A stretch of DNA of 64,000 bases, from positions 93,046 to 157,045 of the forward strand of contig NZ_JACIDT010000011.1 in assembly GCF_014196495.1 (NCBI RefSeq), given 5' to 3'. This DNA comes from Sphingobium jiangsuense. GTDB taxonomy: Bacteria > Pseudomonadota > Alphaproteobacteria > Sphingomonadales > Sphingomonadaceae. Position numbers and translations under genes: made by a program. Below the pieces are notes generated by a model that worked only from the letters and a program-made list of their open reading frames with translations, ran no database searches and had not been told where the DNA came from. Positions 17,058 to 25,807 of the stretch are shown in pieces; position 1 is the first letter of the stretch, and every line of letters begins with the position of its first letter.

Positions 17058-18161
17058 ATGCTGAAATATCTGCGGAACTGCTGGTACGCGGCGGCCTATG
17101 CGGACGAGGTGGGCGACACTCCGCTCGAACGGCAGCTGCTCGGCCATCATGTCGTGCTGTTCCGCGACGAGGCGGGCCGGGCCGCGATATTGGAGGATCG
17201 CTGCCCCCACCGTTTCGCGCCGCTTTCCTCCGGGCAGGTGGTGGGCGATACCATCCAGTGCCCCTATCACGGCCTGCGCTTCGACCGCACCGGCGCCTGC
17301 ACGCACAATCCGCACATGAAGGGCGGCGGCCCGCTGAAGGCCGCGTCGGTGCGGTCCTGGCCGGTGCTGGAGAAATACGGCATCCTCTGGCTTTGGCCGG
17401 GCGACCCGGAACTGGCCCGGCCGGAGGCGCTGCCGCGCGTCGAGTTTCTCGAACGGCCGGAAGAATATAGCGTCGTCAAGGGCCTGCTGCATGTGCGCGG
17501 CCATTATGAACTGGTGGTCGACAATCTGCTGGACCTCAGCCATGCCGCCTATATCCACCCGCAATTCGCGGGCGGGCAGTACAGCATCGAGGAATTGCTG
17601 GCCGCGACGACGCAGAAGCTGGAGCGGCGGGACCGGTCGATCGTCAACCACCGGATGCGGAGCGGACTGGCCGCCCCCGCCGCCAGCCAGGCGCTGTTCG
17701 GCTTCGATGCGGATATGCCGGTGCACACCGAATCCACGATGACCTGGCATCCGCCCGCGATGCTGGATTTCGCGGCGGGCAGCTGGGTCGTGGATACGCC
17801 GAAGGAGGAAGGCGCGCATATCCCGCAGCTGCATTTCATCACGCCGGAAACCGAATTCACCTCGCATTATTTCTTCGTCAACGGCCGCAACCGGCGTCGC
17901 GACGATCCCGAGGTCGACAAGGCGCTGCTCGATTTCTTCGACCTCGCCTTCGCGCGGCAGGACGAGCCGATGATCGAGAAGGTACAGCGGCGCATGGGGG
18001 CGGTGAGCGACATCAACGAGCTGCACCCGATCCTGCTGGCGACCGACGCGGCGCCGGTTTCGGCCCGCCGCCTGCTGGCGCAGCTGATCGCGGAAGAGGA
18101 AAGGGCGGCCGGGCAGGGCGGACCGGGCGGGCCGGACAGGGCGACCGTCGCGGCCGAATAG
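17058..18161 (+). CDS. Rieske non-heme iron oxygenase, alpha subunit (VanA type)
   Basis: A 367-residue oxygenase. Rieske ligands are C49, H51, C68 and H71; the mononuclear iron site is D159, H162, H167 (DLSHAAYIH). It resembles vanillate O-demethylase and related ring monooxygenases more than the larger phthalate type at 33345. It is followed by an SDR and a SnoaL protein in the same direction, a Rieske-dehydrogenase-SnoaL order that hints at successive steps on one substrate. No ferredoxin or reductase is nearby, so electrons must come from proteins encoded elsewhere. Confidence 0.9.
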   Translation: MLKYLRNCWYAAAYADEVGDTPLERQLLGHHVVLFRDEAGRAAILEDRCPHRFAPLSSGQVVGDTIQCPYHGLRFDRTGACTHNPHMKGGGPLKAASVRSWPVLEKYGILWLWPGDPELARPEALPRVEFLERPEEYSVVKGLLHVRGHYELVVDNLLDLSHAAYIHPQFAGGQYSIEELLAATTQKLERRDRSIVNHRMRSGLAAPAASQALFGFDADMPVHTESTMTWHPPAMLDFAAGSWVVDTPKEEGAHIPQLHFITPETEFTSHYFFVNGRNRRRDDPEVDKALLDFFDLAFARQDEPMIEKVQRRMGAVSDINELHPILLATDAAPVSARRLLAQLIAEEERAAGQGGPGGPDRATVAAE

Positions 18162-18204
18162 CGCCGGTGCATGGCCCCGCTGGCGGCTTGCATCTCGCAA
18201 AATA

Positions 18205-18226
18205 GTATAATTTTTCTGTAGACAAT
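18205..18226. promoter_or_regulatory. 22-bp operator-like element (second copy)
   Basis: Starts GTATAATTTTT and ends TGTAGACAAT, identical to the element at 11473-11494 in 21 of 22 positions. It lies 50 bp before the SDR gene. It contains TATAAT, but no -35 fits, so a shared regulator site of GntR/FadR type is the better reading. Confidence 0.5.
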
Positions 18227-18276
18227 TTTCGGAGGTGGATGATATCCCGCTCCGATAGAAAACGGGTGGAGAGACC

Positions 18277-19026
18277 ATGAAATCGCTGGAAGGAAAAGTC
18301 GCTGTCGTCACCGGGGCAGCCAGGGGCATCGGCGCGGAGATGGTGCGCGCGCTCGCCGCCGAGGGCGCGGCGGTGGTCGCGGCCGATATCCTGCCCTGCG
18401 ACGAGACGGCGGCCAGCGTGACCGCGGCGGGCGGACGGGCGATCGGCGTCGTCGGCGACATCAGCGCGGACGATCATGTCGCCGCGCTCGCCCAGGCCTG
18501 CCGCGAGGCGTTCGGGCCCGCGCATATCCTGGTCAACAATGCCGGGCTGCACCCCGACCCGATGCCGTTCGAACAGCTCAGCCTCGCCTATTGGCGCAAG
18601 ACCATGGCGGTCAATCTCGACGCGATGTTCCTGACGATGCAGGCGTTCCTGCCGCAGCTGAAGGAAAATGGCTGGGGCCGGATCGTCAACATCTCCTCCT
18701 CCTCGGCAAACACCGCGCCGCCCAACGGCGCGCCCTATGTGGCGAGCAAGGCCGGGGTGGTGGGGCTGACGCGCGCGGCGGCGACCGAGTTCGGCAAATA
18801 TAACATCACCGTCAACGCCATCGCCCCCAATCCGGTGCGCACGCCGGGCGCCGACGGCGCGATCAGCGAGGAGATGTTCCAGATGATCGCGCAGATGCAG
18901 CCCATCCCCCACGTGATGGAGCCGCGCCACCTGACCGGCGCGCTGCTGTTCCTGTGCACCGACGGCGCGGAATTCATCACCGGGCAGAATCTGCATGTCG
19001 ACGGCGGCATGGTCCGTGCGGGGTGA
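18277..19026 (+). CDS. Short-chain dehydrogenase/reductase
   Basis: A 249-residue classical SDR with TGAARGIG, NNAG and catalytic YVASK; the ADIL stretch after strand 2 suggests NAD+ as cofactor. GGAGAG precedes the ATG. It lies between the Rieske oxygenase and a membrane-anchored SnoaL protein, and its upstream region has the 22-bp element shared with the second TonB receptor. That links it by regulation, though not proven, to substrate uptake. The substrate is unknown. Confidence 0.88.
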   Translation: MKSLEGKVAVVTGAARGIGAEMVRALAAEGAAVVAADILPCDETAASVTAAGGRAIGVVGDISADDHVAALAQACREAFGPAHILVNNAGLHPDPMPFEQLSLAYWRKTMAVNLDAMFLTMQAFLPQLKENGWGRIVNISSSSANTAPPNGAPYVASKAGVVGLTRAAATEFGKYNITVNAIAPNPVRTPGADGAISEEMFQMIAQMQPIPHVMEPRHLTGALLFLCTDGAEFITGQNLHVDGGMVRAG

Positions 19027-19057
19027 GGGGAAACTGACTTAAAGGACGGAGAAAATC

Positions 19058-19558
19058 ATGCGGACCGGCACCCATCTGCTCGCGATCATGGCCGGCATCG
19101 CCGCGCCGGTCGCGCTTACCTTCTGGACGACCTCCTCGGCCGGCCCGCGCAGCGCCGCCCATTATGCGGCGGTGGAACAGCGCGCGCTCGGCACCCGCGA
19201 GGTGATCGAAGCCTTCGAGAAAATGGGGATAGACGAGCGCAAGCCGAAGGAAGCGGTGCTCGCCTATTTCAGCCCGGACGTGATCGACCATGATCCCAAT
19301 GTGGCGGGCGACCGCCAGTCGATCATCGACTATCTCGACAAGCGCGACTGGTCGAGCGGCGTTCCCAGGCGCACCATCCGCAACATCATCGTCGAGGGCG
19401 AGCTGGGCGTGGTCCATCATCATATCGTCCGCAAGCCGGGGGAGAAGGGGATCGCCGCGGTCGACATCTTCCGGGTGCGGGACGGCAAGGTGATCGAGCA
19501 TTGGGACGTGTTGCAGCCGGTGCCGGAAGAAAGCGCGAACCGGCACGGCATGTTCTGA
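19058..19558 (+). CDS. Membrane-anchored SnoaL/NTF2-fold protein
   Basis: A 166-residue paralogue of the protein at 5121, with the same N-terminal hydrophobic segment (AGIAAPVALTFW), the same VIDHDPNVAGDRQSIID core and the ending HWDVLQPVPE. By eye roughly two thirds of positions match. GGAGAAAATC precedes the ATG. Duplication of this unusual membrane-anchored SnoaL form, each time near a Rieske oxygenase, suggests a shared step on related substrates. Histidines in VHHHIVR and the two aspartates of DHDPN are candidate functional residues; this is inference. Confidence 0.85.
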   Translation: MRTGTHLLAIMAGIAAPVALTFWTTSSAGPRSAAHYAAVEQRALGTREVIEAFEKMGIDERKPKEAVLAYFSPDVIDHDPNVAGDRQSIIDYLDKRDWSSGVPRRTIRNIIVEGELGVVHHHIVRKPGEKGIAAVDIFRVRDGKVIEHWDVLQPVPEESANRHGMF

Positions 19559-19625
19559 GCCTCCCTCCATTGCGGCGACGCGGCGGGCCGGTTAGGGGGA
19601 GGCCGACGGCAGGGAGCGGAAGAGA

Positions 19626-21029
19626 GTGCGGGAAGGCGGCGTCAGCGGAAACAGTGCACGGGACGCGCCGCCCGAAGGGCAGGAGGGCCTGCCCGTTCCC
19701 CGGCGCTACTGGGCGATAGCCGGGCTCTGCCTTTCCACCGCCGCGATCGTTCTCGACGGGGCGGTCGTCGCCGTCGCGCTGCCGACCATCACCCGCGATC
19801 TGGGCATCAGCCCGTCCAGCTCCGTGCATGTCGTCACCATCTACCAGCTCGTCGCCGTCGTCAGCCTGATCCCGATGGCGGCGCTGGGCGACCGGCTCGG
19901 CTATCGCGCGGTCTACCGCTTCGGCCTGTCGCTGCTGACGGTTTCGGTGCTGCTCTGCTTCTTCGTCAAGGGGCTGATCCCGCTGCTGATGCTGCGGTTC
20001 GCGCAGGCGATCGGCGCCTCCCTCTCGCTCAGCGTGTCCTCCGCCCTGCTGCGGGAGGTGTATCCGGCGCGGATATTGGGGCGCGGCCTCGCGCTCAACA
20101 GCATGATCGTATCGGTCTTCACCTCGGTCGCGCCGACGCTGGGCGGGGCCATCCTCGCCTATGCGCGCTGGCCGATGGTCTTTGCGAGCGCGGTACCTTT
20201 TGCGCTCGCCGCGCTGCTGCTGTCGCGCAGCATGCCCGATCCGGTCCGGCGCAGCGGCAGCTTCGATTTCGGCGCCGCGCTGCTCTACGGCTGCACCATG
20301 GCGATGCTGTTCGGGGCGATGGACGGCAATGTCGGCTTCGATCCGGTCGCGCGGGTCGCGCTGCTCGCCGGGGCGATCCTGCTCGGCCTGAACCTCTATC
20401 GCCGCGAAAGCCGCAGGGAACGGCCCGTCATCCCCGTCGACCTGCTGCGCCAGCCGGTGCTGGGCCTGTCCGCGCTGGGATCGGTGCTGTGCTTCATGGC
20501 GAGCATGGCGGTGATCGTCATGCTGCCCTTCCGGCTGGAGATGCTGCACGGCTTCACCACGCCGCAGATCGGGCTCATCATGTCGATCTGGCCGCTGACC
20601 ACGCTGGTGGTGGCGCCGGTCGTGGGCCTGCTCAGCGACCGGATACCGGCGCGGCTGATCGGCACGGTGGGCATGGCGGTGGCGACGCTCGCGCTGTGCC
20701 TGCTGGCGGAGATGGACCGGGGCGGCGCGGCCGATTTCTACTGGCGGCTGGCGCTGTGCGCGTTCGGCTTCGCCTGCTTCACCGCGTCGAACGCGCGGCT
20801 CATCCTCGCCCATTCGCCGCGCGACCGCGCCGCCTCGGCCGGCAGCCTGATCTCGACCGCGCGGCTGACCGGGCAGAGCATGGGCGCGATCCTCGCCGGG
20901 ACGGTATTGTCGGCCGGGGCGATCGCCAGCGGCGGCTCCTTCTATCTGCTGGCCGCACTCACCGCGCTGACCGGCCTGTGCAGCGTCAGCCGGGGCGCGA
21001 AGCCCGGCGGTCAGTCGGCGGCCCAGTAG
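19626..21029 (+). CDS. MFS transporter, DHA2 (14-helix) type
   Basis: A 467-residue transporter with about 14 hydrophobic segments. LDGAVVAVALPTITRDLG in helix 1 and MAALGDRLGYRAVYRFG in loop 2-3 fit the EmrB/QacA (DHA2) exporters. A start at GTG 19626 is preceded by AGGGAGCGG. Its 3' end overlaps the convergent GntR gene by 19 bp. It is probably an exporter of substrate or toxic intermediates of the Rieske-SDR-SnoaL operon. Confidence 0.82.
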   Translation: MREGGVSGNSARDAPPEGQEGLPVPRRYWAIAGLCLSTAAIVLDGAVVAVALPTITRDLGISPSSSVHVVTIYQLVAVVSLIPMAALGDRLGYRAVYRFGLSLLTVSVLLCFFVKGLIPLLMLRFAQAIGASLSLSVSSALLREVYPARILGRGLALNSMIVSVFTSVAPTLGGAILAYARWPMVFASAVPFALAALLLSRSMPDPVRRSGSFDFGAALLYGCTMAMLFGAMDGNVGFDPVARVALLAGAILLGLNLYRRESRRERPVIPVDLLRQPVLGLSALGSVLCFMASMAVIVMLPFRLEMLHGFTTPQIGLIMSIWPLTTLVVAPVVGLLSDRIPARLIGTVGMAVATLALCLLAEMDRGGAADFYWRLALCAFGFACFTASNARLILAHSPRDRAASAGSLISTARLTGQSMGAILAGTVLSAGAIASGGSFYLLAALTALTGLCSVSRGAKPGGQSAAQ

Positions 21030-21691
21030 CCCGGCATCATGTCGAACATCTCGCTCAGCAGCTGCTCGATCCTGTCGCGGTCCTTCTCATAGGCGGCGAG
21101 CAGCGCGTCGCGATCCTGCGCGACGAGCGCGTCGTACATCGCCTTCTCGCCGGTCACCGACGCATCGTCGGGCAGCAGCGCCCGGAACCGGTCGGTCAGC
21201 GTCCACAGCCGCATCGCCTCGCGCAGCAGCGTCTTGTGCGGCGACAGGCCGAACATCAGCTCCCGCGCCTGGGTGAGGGCCTCCATCCAGTTTTCCCGAT
21301 TGGCGAGGGTGCGGGGCCGGGAAATGATGTCGAAGCAGCCCTTGATGCGCTTCAGCTCCGCCTTGGTGGGCCAGCGCGCGGTGCGGAGCAGCTCTCCCTC
21401 CAGCCAGCGGCGCATCCGGTACAGCTCCATCGCCTCCGAGCGGGAGAGCTTCGCGACGAAATAGCCCCGGTTGCGGTCGTGCTGGAGCAGCCCTTCGGCG
21501 TGCAGCTGCTTGAGCGCTTCGCGCACCGGCACCTTGCTGATCGCATAGTCCTCCGCAAGGCCGGTCTGGGTCAGGTGCTGGCCGGGCAGCATCATGCCGC
21601 GCAGGATAGACCGGCGGATGATGTCCACGATGCGGTCGGACAAGGCCCCTTCCGGGGCGGGAGCGGCGGCGATGCTGGCGTGCGATGTCAT
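21011..21691 (-). CDS. GntR-family regulator, FCD subfamily
   Basis: A 226-residue regulator. The N-terminal winged helix contains GLAEDYAISKVPVREALKQL (about residues 45-64) and the RGYFVAKLSRSEAMELYRMR transition typical of FadR-type (FCD) proteins, followed by an all-helical ligand domain of about 140 residues. Such proteins usually bind organic acids and repress by occupying T-N-G-T-N2-A-C-N-A sites. It is a candidate for the operator words described in the left half. It ends 32 bp past the divergent-reading alcohol dehydrogenase stop region and is close in sequence to the GntR at 25117. Confidence 0.88.
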   Translation of the reverse strand: MTSHASIAAAPAPEGALSDRIVDIIRRSILRGMMLPGQHLTQTGLAEDYAISKVPVREALKQLHAEGLLQHDRNRGYFVAKLSRSEAMELYRMRRWLEGELLRTARWPTKAELKRIKGCFDIISRPRTLANRENWMEALTQARELMFGLSPHKTLLREAMRLWTLTDRFRALLPDDASVTGEKAMYDALVAQDRDALLAAYEKDRDRIEQLLSEMFDMMPGYWAAD

Positions 21692-21722
21692 GCGACGTTC
21701 ACACCGAAAAGCTGGGCATGTG

Positions 21723-22835
21723 TCAAGCGTCTCGCCATGGGCTGACGGTGACGTGGATCGCGCCCTCCATGCCGCGCCCGGCGGTGGCGAGAATCGCGTC
21801 GTGGACCTGGTCGAGGCCGAAATCGTGGCTGCACAGCAGGTCGACCGGCCAGCGGCCCGACCCGATCAGCTGCAACGCCAGCTCCACCGAGCGATAGCTG
21901 TGGCCGCGCGGCGCGCGCACCGTCAGATAGCGTTTCTTGATCTCGCCGATCGGGATCTGCTGGCGCAGGCCGTTGAGGTTGAGCCACGCCCCCTTGGCCG
22001 CGAGGGCGACGGCCTGCGCGGCGATCGCGCCGGTCGGGTCGCCGGTGGTGTCCACCACCACGTCGACGCCCCGGCCGCCGGTTTCGCGCATGACGATCGC
22101 TTCCAGATCCTCCTGCTCCACATCGACCGCGATATCGGCGCCGAGGCGCGGCGCGAGGTCGAGCCGGGCGCGGTCGCGCGTCATGCCGCAGAGGATGACC
22201 TTCGCCGCGCCCGCCGCCTTGGCCGCCAGCGCGCAGCCCAGTCCCTGCTGGCCGGGGCCGTAGACCAGCACCGTCTTGCCCAGCCCCGCGCCGCCGTCCA
22301 GCACCGCCCATTGCACGCCATTGCCCAGCGGCACGGCCAGCGTCGCATGGCGCGCGTCCATGTCGGCGGGGATCCTGTGGATGACGGCATTGGGCGCGAG
22401 ATACATATAGTGCGCATTGCCGCCCCAGAGATGCGGCGCATGATCGGCGTTGCAGGTGCCGTAGCGCAGCGTGTTGAACTGGTCCTTCACGTTGAAGAAG
22501 TCCGCCTCCATGCACAGGCGGAAATCGCCCTGGCGGCACCAGTGGCAGTGCCAGCAGGGCAGATATTCGTGCAGGGCGATGCGGTCGCCCGGCTTCAGCC
22601 CCCAGCGGCGGGCGGCGTTCTCGCCCAATGCCTCGACCATGCCGACATTCTCATGCCCCATGATGCAGGGCGCGCTGTCGGGCTTGCGGTACATTTCCGG
22701 GTCGCTGCCGCCCACGCCGGACGCCTCCACCCGCAGCAGACCGTCGTCCGCGCCGATGCGGGGGCGTTCGAATTCGCGGATCTCGGTTTTCTCCACGTCC
22801 ACCTTGACGGCGGCGCGTACCGGTAAATCTCCCAT
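21723..22835 (-). CDS. Zinc-type medium-chain alcohol dehydrogenase lacking the catalytic cysteine
   Basis: A 370-residue MDR enzyme. The structural zinc cysteines are intact (C94, C97, C100, C108 in CWHCHWC and RLC). The NAD-binding loop reads GPGQQGLG, and H61-E62 of GHENVG is present. The cysteine that normally binds the catalytic zinc (G-V-C-G-x-D) is replaced by Gly42 (GVGGSD), so zinc catalysis is uncertain. GGGAGG lies before the ATG, inside the end of the upstream MFS gene; the two genes are one base apart and surely cotranscribed. The role may be oxidation or reduction of an aryl alcohol or aldehyde. Confidence 0.85.
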   Translation of the reverse strand: MGDLPVRAAVKVDVEKTEIREFERPRIGADDGLLRVEASGVGGSDPEMYRKPDSAPCIMGHENVGMVEALGENAARRWGLKPGDRIALHEYLPCWHCHWCRQGDFRLCMEADFFNVKDQFNTLRYGTCNADHAPHLWGGNAHYMYLAPNAVIHRIPADMDARHATLAVPLGNGVQWAVLDGGAGLGKTVLVYGPGQQGLGCALAAKAAGAAKVILCGMTRDRARLDLAPRLGADIAVDVEQEDLEAIVMRETGGRGVDVVVDTTGDPTGAIAAQAVALAAKGAWLNLNGLRQQIPIGEIKKRYLTVRAPRGHSYRSVELALQLIGSGRWPVDLLCSHDFGLDQVHDAILATAGRGMEGAIHVTVSPWRDA

Positions 22836-22836
22836 A

Positions 22837-24045
22837 TCAGGCCTCCCTGGGCTTCAAGGTGACGGCGGGCCTGATCCGCCCGCTCAAGAGGATGAACGCG
22901 ACCAGCAGCGGCGGTATCGCGAACAGCAGGTAGAGGCCGGAGCGCCCGGCGCCGAATTGCAGCGCCAGCCCCGCGAGGATCGGCCCGGCGGTGGCGCCCA
23001 GCCGCCCGATGCCGATGGCCAGGCCGGTGCCCGCCGCGCGCACCTCCGCCGGGAACAGCAGCGGCGTGCTGGCATAGAGGCTGGTCATCGCGCCCGCCAT
23101 CACCAGCCCGACGAGGGCGGAGGCGGCGTAGATCGTCCACAGGGCGTCGGTCGTCCCGGCGAACAGCGCGATCGCGAGGCTGAAGGCGAGGAAATAGACG
23201 CTGGCGATGCGCACGAGGCCGAGCCGGTCGGCCAGCAGCCCGAACAGCAGCGGCCCTATCAGGCTGCCGATGTTGACGATGGTCATCGCCGTCGCCCCGA
23301 CCTGTTCCGGCACCGCGAGCGAGACGGTGAGGCGCGCGGTCCACAGCAGGATGAAATAGAAGCTGATCATGTTGAGGAAGAAGGCGAGGCAGATGGCGAT
23401 GGTGTTGCCGCGCTGCGTCTCGCCGAACAATTGGGCGCGCATGGTGGCTGGCGGGCGCGGCCCGGCCGCGCCGTTTTCCCGCGCCGCCGGTTCCGGCAGG
23501 GTGAAGAGGTTGACGAGGAACACCAGCAGCGCCAGCGCGCCGCCGAGCAGGAAGACGATCTGCCAGCCATGCGTCATCATCAGGCCGATGGCGAGGCCGC
23601 CCGCCAGCGTCGAGCCGAGCGGATAGCCCGCCGAGAAGATCGCCATCACCGTGTTGCGCCGGTCGGGCGGCGCGATTTCGGCCACCACCGTGTTGAGCGT
23701 GGCGAGCACGCCGCCGATGCCGAGGCCGGTCAGCAGCAGCATCGCCAGCAGTTGCGTGACATTGGCCGCCGCCGCCGCGCCGAACATGCCGAGCGCCACC
23801 AGCAGCAGCGAGGCGAGCGTGACCTTGCGCCGCCCGAACCGGTCGGCGAAGGGCGATATGACAAGCGAACCGAGCATCATCCCCGCCGGGCCGGAAGCGA
23901 AGACCAGCCCCAGCATTGCGGGATCGAGGTTCCACACCCGCTCGATCGCCTTGCCGATGAAGGCGACGGCGACGACGCCGTAGCCGTCGACGAGATTGCC
24001 CAATATTGCCCCGCCGATGGCGAGCGACCGCGTCGTGGACGGCAC
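22837..24045 (-). CDS. MFS transporter, AAHS-like
   Basis: A 402-residue, 12-helix transporter. The helix 1 region NLVDGYGVVAVAFIG and loop 2-3 SPFADRFGRRKV resemble the aromatic acid/H+ symporters, and the second half repeats LADRLGLVRI. It starts at a GTG (24045) preceded by GAGGGGATCAAA. It is the first gene of a reverse-strand operon with the alcohol dehydrogenase one base later and possibly the GntR regulator. It is likely to import the substrate of that dehydrogenase. Confidence 0.83.
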   Translation of the reverse strand: MPSTTRSLAIGGAILGNLVDGYGVVAVAFIGKAIERVWNLDPAMLGLVFASGPAGMMLGSLVISPFADRFGRRKVTLASLLLVALGMFGAAAAANVTQLLAMLLLTGLGIGGVLATLNTVVAEIAPPDRRNTVMAIFSAGYPLGSTLAGGLAIGLMMTHGWQIVFLLGGALALLVFLVNLFTLPEPAARENGAAGPRPPATMRAQLFGETQRGNTIAICLAFFLNMISFYFILLWTARLTVSLAVPEQVGATAMTIVNIGSLIGPLLFGLLADRLGLVRIASVYFLAFSLAIALFAGTTDALWTIYAASALVGLVMAGAMTSLYASTPLLFPAEVRAAGTGLAIGIGRLGATAGPILAGLALQFGAGRSGLYLLFAIPPLLVAFILLSGRIRPAVTLKPREA

Positions 24046-24061
24046 CTTTGATCCCCTCAGT

Positions 24062-24230
24062 TTGCTATGACTATAATGCCTAACAATTTAATATTCAGCA
24101 TTTCCGCTCTTCGCTGACAAGCCCAAAAGGGGCGGCGGCGGGACGGAGGCTGAAAAATGCCGGTACCATGCGGGTTTTGCCTCCCCTCGGAAAAGAATCA
24201 TTCACTATTGTATAACAATAATGAATACCA
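24062..24230. promoter_or_regulatory. Divergent control region with ATTGT-ATA-ACAAT palindrome
   Basis: Between the reverse-strand MFS operon and the amidohydrolase. ATTGTATAACAAT (24207-24219) is a perfect 5+3+5 palindrome 50 bp before the amidohydrolase start. A related TTGTATGACAA lies at 25808-25818 in front of the GntR gene. On the MFS side, CTAACAATTTAATATTCAGC (24080-24099) resembles the TAACAATAATG part of the 464-493 site. Confidence 0.5.
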
Positions 24231-24269
24231 TAATAGAAAAGCAGGTTGAAGGACAAGGGGGTAGGCTCA

Positions 24270-25109
24270 ATGTATGATTCCCACGCGCATGTGATTTCGG
24301 ACGATCTGGCGGCGTTTCCGGCCATGGACGCCGCCGATCCCGCGGTCGCGGCGCGGTTGCGGGATCCGTTCACGGCGGAAAGGCTGTTGCGCGAAATGGA
24401 CGGCGCGGGGGTGGGCAAGGCGCTGCTGGTGCAGCGCGGCCAGATCTATGGTTTCGACAATCGCTATATCCTCGCCGCCGCCGGGGCCAGCGGCGGCAGG
24501 CTGAAGGCGGTGTGCGGCGTCGATGCCGCCGATCCCGGCTGCGGCGCCGCCGTCCGGCGGCTGCGCGAGGAAGGCGCGGCGGGCGTCCGGCTGATGGCGC
24601 GGCTGGGCGAGCGGAGCTTCGGCTGGCTGGACGGCGAGCATGCCGGCGGCTTCTGGCGGGCGGCGGTGGACTGCGCGCTGCCGGTCTGCGTCCACTTTTT
24701 CGGCTGGAATCGCGAGGAGGGGCTGGAGCGGCTGGAAAGCCTGCTGGATCGCCACCCGGTCGCCCATCTGGTCATCGACCATCTGACCAACGCGCCGATT
24801 CAGAGCGCGACCGAGTGCGGCATCGATGCGCCGGTGCGGCGGATCAGCGAGCGTGGCTCAGTTGCGCTGAAATTCACCGCCATCCCGCTCAACGATCTGG
24901 CCGAGCGGGGGATCGACGCGGGGCGAGTGCTGGACGCCTATCTCGCGCTGTTCGGGGCGGACCGGCTGCTGTGGGGATCGGACGTCACCCAGTCCAGGGG
25001 CGGCTATGAGGATCTGGCGGCGAGCGGCCGGGCCGCCGTCGCCGGCTTCCCCGCCGACATCCGCGAGCGGCTGCTTCAGGCCAATGTCGCGCGCATCTAC
25101 GGCCTGTAG
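24270..25109 (+). CDS. Amidohydrolase-superfamily (LigI-like) hydrolase
   Basis: A protein of about 279 residues in the amidohydrolase_2 family. The N-terminal metal site is YDSHAHV (H-x-H), a mid-chain histidine lies in VIDHLTN and a C-terminal aspartate in LWGSDVTQS, as in 2-pyrone-4,6-dicarboxylate lactonase (LigI) and relatives. The frame is open from TTG 24246, but the ATG at 24270 begins directly at the metal motif and is preceded by GGGGGTAGG. It may hydrolyse a lactone or decarboxylate a ring-derived acid. It converges on a GntR gene 7 bp away. Confidence 0.85.
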   Translation: MYDSHAHVISDDLAAFPAMDAADPAVAARLRDPFTAERLLREMDGAGVGKALLVQRGQIYGFDNRYILAAAGASGGRLKAVCGVDAADPGCGAAVRRLREEGAAGVRLMARLGERSFGWLDGEHAGGFWRAAVDCALPVCVHFFGWNREEGLERLESLLDRHPVAHLVIDHLTNAPIQSATECGIDAPVRRISERGSVALKFTAIPLNDLAERGIDAGRVLDAYLALFGADRLLWGSDVTQSRGGYEDLAASGRAAVAGFPADIRERLLQANVARIYGL

Positions 25110-25116
25110 GGGGCGC

Positions 25117-25788
25117 TTACAGTCCCCGGTCCTCCAGGATGGACAGCACCTCCTCCTCGAAGGCGCGCCGCCTGTTGGCCCGGACCTTCAGCAGCTTCTT
25201 GGTGTCCTGCTGCGCCAGCGCGGCGACGAGGTCGGCCTTGTTGACGATGGTGCGCGCGGTCGAGGCGCGGCGCGGCAGCGGCACCAGCGCGCGGTAGCGA
25301 TCCGTCAGCGACCAGTAGCGCATCGCCTCGCGCACCATGATCTTGTTGGGCGAAAGGTCGAACAGCGCATGATGGAAATCCTGATGCCTCGACCACCATT
25401 CCGCCCGGTTGCCCTCGTTGAGCAGGCGCTCCAGCTCCTCGGCGCGGGCCCTGAAATCGTCCAGCTCGGCCTCGGTCGGCCAGCGGATCGTCTTCAACAG
25501 CTCATCCTCCACCATGTCGCGCAGGCGGAAATATTGGCGGGCTTCGCTGGCGGAAAAGCGGGCGACGAAGAAGCCGCGATTGGGGTCATGCTCGACCACG
25601 CCCTCGGCGGAGAGCAGCTTCAGCGCCTCGCGCACCGGCACGCGGCTCGCCGAGAATTGCTCGGCCAGTTCGGTCTGCCCCAGCCGGATGCCGGGGGAAT
25701 AATGGCCGCAGGCGATCAGGGTGCGCAATTTGCCGGCGATGACCGAGGGAACGGCGTCTGCGGGCTGCTTTTCCAATTTGGTTGCCAC
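25117..25788 (-). CDS. GntR-family regulator, FCD subfamily
   Basis: A 223-residue FadR-type regulator starting at GTG. The helix-turn-helix reads QTELAEQFSASRVPVREALK (residues about 38-57), followed by NRGFFVARFSASEARQYFRL and a helical FCD domain. It is closely related to the GntR at 21011. TTGTATGACAA lies 20 bp upstream of its start, which suggests autoregulation, and a similar perfect palindrome precedes the neighbouring amidohydrolase. The effector is unknown. Confidence 0.88.
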   Translation of the reverse strand: MATKLEKQPADAVPSVIAGKLRTLIACGHYSPGIRLGQTELAEQFSASRVPVREALKLLSAEGVVEHDPNRGFFVARFSASEARQYFRLRDMVEDELLKTIRWPTEAELDDFRARAEELERLLNEGNRAEWWSRHQDFHHALFDLSPNKIMVREAMRYWSLTDRYRALVPLPRRASTARTIVNKADLVAALAQQDTKKLLKVRANRRRAFEEEVLSILEDRGL

Positions 25789-25807
25789 TTTCAGTCTCTA
25801 TATGGTG

